Assembly (NCBI GenBank): GCA_026004615.1
Contig: BPJM01000016.1
Span: forward strand, 1 to 45,760
Direction: 5' to 3'
DNA: 45,760 nucleotides
DNA from: Planctomycetota bacterium
GTDB taxonomy: Bacteria; Planctomycetota; J058; J103
The translations under genes and the position numbers were made by a program. The notes under the pieces are model-generated. The model saw only the letters and a program-made list of their open reading frames with translations. It did not search any database and was not told where the DNA came from. Positions within the stretch are counted from its first letter, which is position 1; every line of letters starts with the position of its first letter. Below are positions 38,558 to 45,760 of the stretch, one piece after another.

Positions 38558-39748
38558 TTGGACTTCGGCTGGAGCGAGGAGCAGCAGGCGGTACGGCAGG
38601 CGGTGCGCGGAGCGCTCGAGAAGTTGCTGCCGCGGCGCGACGAGCTGGTGGCGGCCGTGCACCGCGACAAGCGCTTCCCCCAGGAGGTCTGGGACATCTT
38701 CGCCGAAACCGGGATGTTCGGTGCGCTGCTGCCGGAGGAGTACGGTGGCACGGCTCTGGGCCTGACCGCGATGGCCATCGCGACCGAGGAGGCGGCCAGG
38801 CTCGGATTTGGCAACACGGTGGCGATCCTGACCGCCATGGACGCGCTCTGCATCCTGCGCAACGGCTCGGAGGAGCTGAAACGCCGGATCCTGCCGGCGG
38901 TCGCCGAAGGCAAGCTCAAGCTCGCGTTCGCGGTCACCGAGCCGGATGCCGGCTCGAACACCTTCCGCATCAAGACCACGGCCCGGCGCGAGGGCGATCA
39001 CTACGTGATCAACGGGCAGAAGACCTACATCACGGGGCTGGACCACTGCGACTATGTCTTGCTGGTGGTGCGCACCACCCCCATCGAGGAGGCGGTGGCA
39101 CGCGGCGGCTCGAAGGCCTACGGGCTGTCGCTGCTGCTGGTGCCGACCGCTGCCGGCGGGCTCACCATGCATCCGATGCCGATGCGCGGCATCGAGGGCA
39201 TGAACCAGTACACGGTCTTTTTCGACAACGTGCGATGCCCGCGCGAGCTCCTGGTCGGCGAGGAGGACATGGGCAGCTTCGCGCTGTTCAACACCCTCAA
39301 CCCGGAGCGTATCCTGGCGGCCGCCGCCGCCTGCGGCATGGCCGACTGGCTGCTGGACAGGGCGTGCGCCTATGCGCGCGAGCGGCGGGTCTTCAAGGAC
39401 CGGCCGATCGGGGCCTACCAGGCGGTGCAGCATCCGCTGGCGGAGTCGCGCATCGAGCTGGAGGCGGCGCGGCTGTTGACCTATCGGGCGGCGTGGGCGT
39501 TCGACCAGGACCTCGATCTCGCCACGATCGGCACCTACGCCAACATGGCCAAGCTGACCGCGGCCGATATGGCCATCCGGGCGTGCGACCGGGCCATCGA
39601 GACGTTCGGCGGGGCGGGGTTCTCGGAGGAATACGGGGTGATCTACCTCTGGGACGCAGTGCGGTTGCTCAAGACGGCGCCGGTCACCCGCGAGATGATC
39701 CTCAACTACGTCGCCGAGCACGTGCTGGAGCTGCCGCGCAGCTACTGA
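38558..39748 (+). CDS. acyl-CoA dehydrogenase family protein
   Basis: FAD enzyme oxidising acyl-CoA to 2-enoyl-CoA, electrons going to ETF. 396 residues from TTG 38558, which follows GGGGAGGGAGG. All family blocks are present: N-terminal helices (FGWSEEQQAVRQAVRGAL), FGALLPEEYGGTALG, substrate/FAD strand LAFAVTEPDAGSNTFRIKTTARREGDHYVINGQKTYITG, HPMPMRGIEGMNQYTVFFDNVRCP, then the C-terminal helix bundle with IETFGGAGFSEEYGVIYLWDAVRL. Chain-length specificity cannot be told; the sequence is not clearly short-chain or glutaryl type. It follows efp on the same strand, and its last 7 bases overlap the convergent protease gene. Confidence 0.95.
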   Translation: MDFGWSEEQQAVRQAVRGALEKLLPRRDELVAAVHRDKRFPQEVWDIFAETGMFGALLPEEYGGTALGLTAMAIATEEAARLGFGNTVAILTAMDALCILRNGSEELKRRILPAVAEGKLKLAFAVTEPDAGSNTFRIKTTARREGDHYVINGQKTYITGLDHCDYVLLVVRTTPIEEAVARGGSKAYGLSLLLVPTAAGGLTMHPMPMRGIEGMNQYTVFFDNVRCPRELLVGEEDMGSFALFNTLNPERILAAAAACGMADWLLDRACAYARERRVFKDRPIGAYQAVQHPLAESRIELEAARLLTYRAAWAFDQDLDLATIGTYANMAKLTAADMAIRACDRAIETFGGAGFSEEYGVIYLWDAVRLLKTAPVTREMILNYVAEHVLELPRSY

Positions 39749-40788
39749 TCCTCCTCCGGGGCGGACGCGCCGCCGGCCGTGCCGGCAGGCGCCGGGGCGC
39801 GCGCCCTGCGGTCGAGCTCGCGGAACACCTCCTGGAGCATGGCCCGCACCAGCTCGTCGTCGCTGCGCTGCTCTGCGAGCCGCCGCGCCGCATGGCGGGC
39901 GTGGGCAGCCACCAGCACCCGGTCGATCCGCTCCGCCCCTGCCTCGCCATACAGCGCCACCAGGGTCTCGCGGACCGAGGCCAGGGTCCAGGCGGCGGAC
40001 TGCTGGAAATCGTGCGGGCGCAGGCCGGACATGACCCAGGTGGCAGTGCCTGCCGGCAACCGCCGCCCGAGCTCATCGAGGTCGGCCGGCCCTCCGGCAC
40101 GGCCGAACAGCTGCCGCCGCACCTCCTCGACCGCGGTCGCGATGCTGGCCCCCGCCGTGGCGTAGGCACCGTGCACCCCGACCAGCCGCCCCCGCAGGTC
40201 GACCAGCGCTCCCCCCGAATCACCCGGCACGATGGGCGCTGTGTGGAAGATGGCGTCGTAGTAGTAGGCACCGTGCTCGCCGGGCAGGCGGATGCGCGGG
40301 TAGACGACCGCACCGGTGGAGACCGGAGGGCGACCGCCCTGCTCCCACGCCCCGACCGCGACCACCCGCTGGCCGCGCTCGGGCCTCGGTCCGAGCTGGA
40401 AGTAGCGCAAGCCGCTGGCCTGCACCTTGAGCAGGGCGAAGTCGTTGTCCGGGTTGGTGAGCACGACCCGCGCCGGCAGCTCGGGACCGCCCGGCAGCTC
40501 GACGTCCACCTCGCTGCGGCTGCCGACCACGTGGGCGGCGGTCAGGATCCAGCCGTCGGCGCTGAGCACCGAGCCCGAACCGACGCTGAGCAGCCCCGGC
40601 CGGATCTTCACCACGCGCTCGCGGGCGTGCGCTGCCGCCAGCTCCACGGCGGCGCGCACGGAAGGCGCCAGCGCGCGCAGGCTCGCCGCCTTGGCCTCGG
40701 CATGCCCGGGAGCGGCCGCACAGCCGGTCGCGGCCGCGAGCACCACCGGAAGCAGGAACTCCAGGGTGTGCCGGGCACAAGCCGCCAT
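39742..40788 (-). CDS. trypsin-like serine protease (exported, possible lipoprotein)
   Basis: 348 residues from ATG 40788. Signal region LEFLLPVVLAAATGC with a possible lipobox at C23 (Ala at -3 is atypical). Chymotrypsin-fold catalytic triad: H86 (ILTAAHVVG), D116 (NPDNDFALLKV), S191 (IVPGDSGGALVD). This resembles HtrA/DegP proteases, but no PDZ domain follows; residues 215-330 are instead helical (VRETLVALYGEAGAERIDRVLVAAH). A periplasmic quality-control or processing role is likely. Convergent with the acyl-CoA dehydrogenase gene (7-bp overlap). Confidence 0.88.
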   Translation of the reverse strand: MAACARHTLEFLLPVVLAAATGCAAAPGHAEAKAASLRALAPSVRAAVELAAAHARERVVKIRPGLLSVGSGSVLSADGWILTAAHVVGSRSEVDVELPGGPELPARVVLTNPDNDFALLKVQASGLRYFQLGPRPERGQRVVAVGAWEQGGRPPVSTGAVVYPRIRLPGEHGAYYYDAIFHTAPIVPGDSGGALVDLRGRLVGVHGAYATAGASIATAVEEVRRQLFGRAGGPADLDELGRRLPAGTATWVMSGLRPHDFQQSAAWTLASVRETLVALYGEAGAERIDRVLVAAHARHAARRLAEQRSDDELVRAMLQEVFRELDRRARAPAPAGTAGGASAPEEDQ

Positions 40789-41000
40789 CCCACCGCGGCG
40801 CTCCCCTCCTCGCCGCAGCGGCCGCGCCGGGCACCAACCGGGCAGGCCGCTCGCCCGTATATGGTAGCCTGCTTGCGGCTTCGCCACAAAGCCGGGGCCG
40901 GGCGGGCGGGCAAGGGCGCGCCGCGCGCGCGCCCGCGCGCGGCGGTTGCGCCGGAGCGCGGCGGGACCGCTCCGCGGGGACGACGGTCGGCGGAGGCAAC

Positions 41001-42411
41001 ATGCGCGGGCGTACGGTGCTCTGGCTCGGGACGGCGGCAGGCCTGTTGGGGCTCGGCTGGTGGGCGCTGGGCAGCGGCGAGCCGCCGGTGGAGGCGAACC
41101 CGCTTCAGGTGGCGGCGGCCGAGCGAGGCACCCTCGAACTCACCGTCGCCGCGGTCGGGGTGATCGAGCCCCGGGCGCGGGTCGAGGTCAAGAGCAAGGC
41201 CTCGGGCGAGGTGATCTCGTTCCCCTTCGAACCCGGGGACCGGGGTGCGCAAGGACGAGCCGTTCGTCGAGCTCGATCCGGCCGACGAGCAGCGCAACGT
41301 GCGGCGCGCCCGCGCGCAGCTGGAGGCCGACCGCGCCTCGCTGGCGGCGGCGCGAGCGGTACTGGCGCGCCGCGAGGCGGAGCTGGAACTGCTGCGCCGG
41401 GAGGCGCCGGCGCGGCTGGAGAGTGCCCGCGCCGAGCTGGCGGCGGCCGAGGCCCGGCTGCGCCGGACCGAGGAACTGCACGCGCGGGCGCTGGCCTCGC
41501 CCGAGGTGCTCGAAGAGGCGCGGGCGGTAGCCGCGGCGGCGCGGGCGGCGCTGGCCGCGGCGCGCAACGAGGTCGACCGCGTCGAGCTGGAGAAGCTGGA
41601 GATCGAGCGCCTGCGCCAGGAGGCGGCGCTGCGCGAGAGCGCGGTCGCGCGCAGCGAGATCGCGCTCGAGGAGGCCGAGGAGCGGCTGGCCGAGACCCGC
41701 ATCGCGTGTCCGATCGACGGGGTGCTGCTGGTCAAGGATGTCGAGCAGGGCCAGATCATCGCGAGCGGCATCACGAACTTCGGCGGCGGCACCAAGCTCG
41801 CCACCGTTGCGGACCTCGACCGGCTGTTCGTGGTCGCCAACGTGGACGAGGCGGACATCGGCCTGGTCCGGCGCGGGCAGCAGGCGCGCGTGCGCTGCGA
41901 CGCCTTCCGCGACGTCGTGTTTGCCGGACGGGTCGAGCGCATATTGCCGCAGGCGGTGGTGGAGTCGAACGTCACCCAGTTCCAGGTCCGCGTCGAGATC
42001 CTGGACGAGCGCAGGCAGCAGCTGCTGCCGGGCATGACCGCCAATGTGGAGATCGTGGTCGCCCGGCGGGAAGACGCGGTGCTGGTGCCCAACCGGGCAC
42101 TGGTGGCGCGCGGGGAGGCGGTCGGGGTGGAGGTCGTGGGTAGCGACGGCATGCCGATCTGGCGCGCCGTGGAGCGCGGGCTCACCGACGGCACGCGCAC
42201 TGTCATCGAGCACGGCCTGGAGGTCGGAGCGAAGGTCGTGCTGGGCACGGTGCGCGAGCCACCCCGGGGCGGCGGGATCTTCTTCTTCGGGCGGCGCTCG
42301 AGCGAGCAGCGCCGCGAGCAGCGCGCCGAGGAGGCCGGTGGCGGCCGCACGGGCGAGGGCGAGCGGGGCGGCGGGGCGCGCCGCACCGGGCCGGCGCGGG
42401 CGGGCGAGTAG
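41001..42411 (+). pseudogene. MacA-like (HlyD family) periplasmic adaptor, +1 frameshift at 41242-41245
   Basis: Would encode about 470 residues: an N-terminal signal anchor (VLWLGTAAGLLGLGWWALG), a biotinyl-lipoyl half (LTVAAVGVIEPRARVEVKSKASGEVISFPFEPGDR), a long alpha-hairpin (RKDEPFVELDPADEQRNVRRARAQLE onward), then the second lipoyl half and beta-barrel (ACPIDGVLLVKDVEQGQIIASGIT, VVANVDEADIGLVRRGQQARVR). The first frame breaks at the G-run 41242-41245: dropping one G joins EPGDR to VRKDEPF in one frame to TAG 42409-42411. Such adaptors bridge inner-membrane exporters to TolC. The same extra-base pattern hits the next two genes. Either a decaying operon or a sequencing error. Confidence 0.8.
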
Positions 42412-42428
42412 CGCAGGAGCGAGCCGCG

Positions 42429-43133
<705 letters not shown>

Positions 43134-43137
<4 letters not shown>

Positions 43138-44346
43138 GCCTCTGGCTGCTGGTGCGGGTGGCGCTGCGCAGCCTCCTGGCCCACAAGCTGCGCAGCTTCC
43201 TGACCATGCTCGGGGTCATCATCGGGGTCACTGCGGTGATCCTCATGGTCTCCATGGGCCGCGGGGCGCAGGAACGGGTGCGCGACAACATCACGCGCCT
43301 CGGCTCGGACCTGCTCTGGATCCGGCCCGAGGCGACGCGGCGGCTCGGGGTGGAGGGGGGCGAGGTCAACACGCTCAGCCTGGAGGACGCGCGCGCGATC
43401 GAGCGCGAGCTGGCGCACCTGCACGCCGGGGTCGCGCCCGAGGTCACCACCGTCGAGCAGGTCAAGTACTTCTCCCGCAACATCCGCACCACGGTTCGCG
43501 GTACCGTGCCCGCCTACGAGCAGGTGCGCAACATGCCGGTGGTCGAGGGCCGGTGGTTCGACGAGGAGGATCTCAGGGCCTACCGCCGGGTGTGCGTGAT
43601 CGGGAGGATCGTGGCCAACAAGCTGTTCGAGGGCGGAGCGGCGCTCGGCCAGACGATCAAGGTCCGCGGGCAGAGCTTCGAGGTCCTCGGGGTGCTGGAG
43701 GAGAAGGGCGAGTCCTGGATGAACCCCGACGACCAGGTGATCGTGCCCCTCAGCACCGCCCAGAAGAGCCTGATCGGCACGCGTTCGGGCCTGCGCATGA
43801 TCACGGTGAAGGCGCGCGGGCGGGAGGTCCAGGAGCAGCTGCAGCAGGAGGTGGTGCGGCTGCTGCGCGAGCGGCACGGGATTTTGCCTGGCGCCGACCC
43901 CCGATTTCAGCGTCCGCAACCAGACCGAGTTCCTCGATGCCATGGACACCAACATGCGGGTGCTGACGCTGCTGCTCGCCGGCGTGGCCGGCGTCAGTCT
44001 GCTGGTCGGCGGGATCGGGATCATGAACATCATGCTGGTGACGGTGACCGAGCGCACGCGCGAGATCGGGATCCGCAAGGCCCTGGGCGCGACCCGGCTG
44101 GACATCCTGAAGCAGTTCCTCATCGAGTCGGTGGTCATCGCGGCGCTCGGAGGGGCGATCGGCATCGCGCTCGGGGCGCTGGGCAGCTGGAAGATCGCCC
44201 AGGCGGCGGGCTGGGAGCTGGTGCTGCCGCCCGGGGTGGTCGGGCTCGCGGTCGGCTTCAGCGCGCTGACCGGGATCGCATTCGGCGTCTTTCCGGCGTT
44301 CAAGGCCGCGCGGCTCGACCCGATCGATGCCCTGCGCTACGAGTAG
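43134..44346 (+). pseudogene. MacB/FtsX-type ABC permease, +1 frameshift at 43898-43902
   Basis: Would encode about 403 residues from ATG 43134. TM1 follows LLAHKLRSFLTMLGVIIGVTAVILMVSM, then a MacB periplasmic core domain (ERVRDNITRLGSDLLWIRPEA, VVEGRWFDEEDLRAYRRVCVIG, ALGQTIKVRGQSFEVLGVL), then three TM segments near the end (VLTLLLAGVAGVSLLVGGIGIMNIMLVTVTERTREIGIRKALGAT, the LALGALGSW-like helix, GVFPAFKAARLDPIDALRYE). The frame breaks at the C-run 43898-43902; removing one C joins GADP to DFSVRNQTEFLDAMDTNM. Together with the two genes before it, a tripartite exporter of unknown substrate. Confidence 0.85.
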
Positions 44347-44436
44347 GCAAGGCGCGGCCGGAAGCCCTGGGGCCGGGCAGCGGGTGCCGGCGATGGCGCG
44401 CGCCCTGCGCGAGATCGCAACGGGGTGCGGCAGCGG

Positions 44437-44793
44437 CTAGGGCGGAGCGCGGCCGGCGTCGGTCAGGGGCTCGGCCGGGCCGCTCCGCCGGCGGGCCCGC
44501 TCGAGCGCGCGCCCCAGGGCGTCCTCGAGCTCGATCCCCTCCGAGCAGGCGAGCACCAGCGCCACCAGCACCACATCGGCCAGTTCGTCGGCAATGCGCT
44601 GCGGTGCGGGGGGCAGCTCGCCGGGTTTGCGCCGCTTCGGACCGTATCGCTGATTGAGCAGGCGCGCCAGCTCCCCCACCTCCTCGGCCAGCCGGGCCAG
44701 GTTGGCCAGCGGCGGCCAGAGCCCATCGGGGTGCTCCCGCAGCCAGGCACCGACCGCCTCCTGCAGCTCCGCCAGCGTCCCGAGCCGCCCCAT
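44437..44793 (-). CDS. single-domain MazG-like pyrophosphohydrolase
   Basis: 118 residues from ATG 44793, 6 nt after GAGGGG; longer starts are unsupported. Helices LANLARLAEEVGELARLLN and PQRIADELADVVLVALVLACSEGIELEDALGRAL carry the metal-binding ExxE and ExxD pattern of all-alpha MazG-type NTP pyrophosphatases. It is much shorter than the double-domain MazG at 19.1 kb and probably has a different preferred nucleotide. The leader has a TACGAT -10-like box on the minus strand and a GTGCAAAAGTGCA near-repeat. Convergent with the exporter operon. Confidence 0.85.
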   Translation of the reverse strand: MGRLGTLAELQEAVGAWLREHPDGLWPPLANLARLAEEVGELARLLNQRYGPKRRKPGELPPAPQRIADELADVVLVALVLACSEGIELEDALGRALERARRRSGPAEPLTDAGRAPP

Positions 44794-44908
44794 GGTTGCC
44801 CCTCTGCGGACCACATCTGTTGCACTTTTGCACCAGTGTGGTCGCATCGTACACGGTGCCGGCAGCCCGGGGAGTGGACAGAGGGTTCCTCCGGGTCCGC
44901 CCGCGCGC

Positions 44909-44914
44909 TATGAT
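44909..44914 (+). promoter_or_regulatory. -10 element before the small secreted protein gene
   Basis: TATGAT, about 115 nt before ATG 45028. No good -35 is visible. The leader contains an 8-codon mini-ORF. Confidence 0.4.
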
Positions 44915-45027
44915 GGGGCCGGAGCGAACAAGACCGCCTCCTGGGAAGTCGAAGATGTCGGAGGTGGAACGGGATTTGTAAGAGATCCCGGCGAGGATAG
45001 AAAGAGGAGTTCGAGGTCGCCATCCTC

Positions 45028-45210
45028 ATGTCGTTCCGAACCTTCCAGCGCTGCCTGCTGACCGTCGCCGCCATCTTCGCGTTCGGCGCACTCGCCCCGC
45101 TGGCGCACCGCACGCTCGTGGGCGCCGAGGCGCCGGCGGCCAGCAAGAGCACGGAGGTGGTCGAACCGTTGCCGGCCGAGCAGCCGGCAGCGCTGCCGCG
45201 GCTGACCTGA
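45028..45210 (+). CDS. small exported or single-pass hypothetical protein
   Basis: 60 residues from ATG 45028; GAGG lies 11 nt upstream, and a stronger GAGGAG is too far. The N-terminus (MSFRTFQRCLLTVAAIFAFGALAPLAHR) looks like a signal peptide or membrane anchor, followed by 30 polar, Pro/Ala-rich residues. Nothing identifies its function. The preceding leader has a mini-ORF overlapping a hairpin. The short length leaves doubt, but the signal-like N-terminus and upstream -10 box support it. Confidence 0.5.
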   Translation: MSFRTFQRCLLTVAAIFAFGALAPLAHRTLVGAEAPAASKSTEVVEPLPAEQPAALPRLT

Positions 45211-45450
45211 TCCGCCGCCAGGACCGCCTGCTGGCGCTCCTGGCGGGAGGTCCTCCCGAGCGTCCCTCCATGCCAGAAAAAAAGGCGATCGCCCTACGCG
45301 CGACCACCTGCCCGCGGGTCGGTATTCCTGCGCGCGGGGCGGGCGGAATGCTCGGGCGCGACCGGAAGGCGGGCCACGGCCGGGGCCATGGTATAGCATG
45401 AGGCCCGGCCGGTGGGCCGGGGGGACGTGCGGCTGGGGAGGAGCGCTCCG

Positions 45451-45760
45451 GTGGGTATGCGCGCAGCGGTGGCGGTGGCGGCGGTGCTCGGTGTGGCGCT
45501 GTGGAGCTCCGGAGCCGGGCTGGCTCCAGCGGCGGCGCGACAGGACGAGGGCGATCCGGAACTCGGCTTCCATCCGCTCGCGGACGCCGAACCCGGAGAA
45601 TGGGCCCGCTATACGGTGGAAGACCCTGCGGCTTCGGGCTCCGAGCCACCGCTGTTCGAGCTCCTTCGGGTGCAGCAGGTGGGACCGGATCAGGTCCTGC
45701 TCGAAGACGGGGGCCGGGGACGGCACGTCTACCCCGGCACTGCGCAGCCGCTCACGGCAC
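45451..45760 (+). CDS. start of a secreted protein (3' end outside window)
   Basis: GTG 45451 lies 8 nt after GGGGAGGA; ATG 45457 is an alternative. A signal peptide (AAVAVAAVLGVALWSSGAGLAPAAA) is followed by GDPELGFHPLADAEPGEWARYTVEDP, a beta-rich segment common at the front of secreted proteins of unknown function. The frame is open to the last base. The promoter region has TATAGCAT at about 45392-45399. The 240-bp gap before it (45211-45450) contains the hairpin GGGAGG/CCTCCC and an A-run at 45277-45283. Confidence 0.65.
   Translation, partial: MGMRAAVAVAAVLGVALWSSGAGLAPAAARQDEGDPELGFHPLADAEPGEWARYTVEDPAASGSEPPLFELLRVQQVGPDQVLLEDGGRGRHVYPGTAQPLTA

Noticed and set aside
45284..45293. HIP1-like palindrome GGCGATCGCC
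   Set aside because: Single occurrence noted; no overrepresentation evident in the window.

Overview
The window is GC-rich bacterial DNA (roughly 70% by eye) with tightly packed genes, many GTG or TTG starts, and AGGAGG-type ribosome binding sites. Signal peptides, lipoprotein signals and a periplasmic adaptor/ABC export operon point to a diderm bacterium. Housekeeping genes are present: quinolinate synthase, MoaA, arginine decarboxylase, MazG, FtsH, ClpB, aconitase and EF-P. The many secreted or anchored proteins of unknown function and a HARE-HTH/histone-H1-like protein would fit a Planctomycetota-like or other deep-branching environmental lineage. No rRNA or other phylogenetic marker is present, so this placement is only a guess. 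I found no rRNA, tRNA, transposase, phage or CRISPR.

Layout, left to right. 1-4.2 kb: the 3' end of a membrane protein, a reading-frame-scarred secreted protein, a small ORF and an SDR-type NAD-binding protein. 4.4-7.3 kb: a NifU-like Fe-S protein, a stand-alone Clp-N domain protein, a membrane-anchored protein and a secreted protein. 7.4-9.8 kb: a cysteine-less AhpD-like protein, then selD, which reads through an in-frame TGA as selenocysteine with a SECIS-like hairpin just downstream, then a TatT-like protein. 9.8-12.7 kb: nadA and, divergently, a secreted HEAT-like protein with a cysteine cluster. 12.7-13.75 kb: a tandem array of six ~155-bp hairpin-bearing units. 13.75-18.1 kb, leftward: HARE-HTH/H1-like protein, moaA, speA. 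18.4-25 kb, rightward: EIIA-like PTS protein, mazG, ftsH-clpB. 25.1-28.3 kb, leftward: a conserved dehydrogenase-like protein and glycerate 2-kinase. 28.5-33.2 kb: a membrane protein, a coiled-coil protein built of 14- and 11-residue repeats ending in a nuclease-like domain, and acnA. 33.5-35 kb: a ferredoxin-reductase-like protein and a lipoprotein. 35.3-37.4 kb, leftward: a coiled-coil protein followed by a MamK-like bacterial actin. 37.9-40.8 kb: efp, acyl-CoA dehydrogenase, trypsin-like protease. 41-44.3 kb: a MacA/MacB-type export operon in which all three genes carry a single extra base in a G or C run. 44.4-45.76 kb: a MazG-like protein, a small secreted protein and the start of a secreted protein.

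The most notable items are the selenocysteine-containing SelD, the two-gene actin/coiled-coil operon outside any visible magnetosome context, the histone-like HARE-HTH protein, the mixed 14/11-residue coiled coil, the tandem array, and the +1 frameshifts across the whole export operon.
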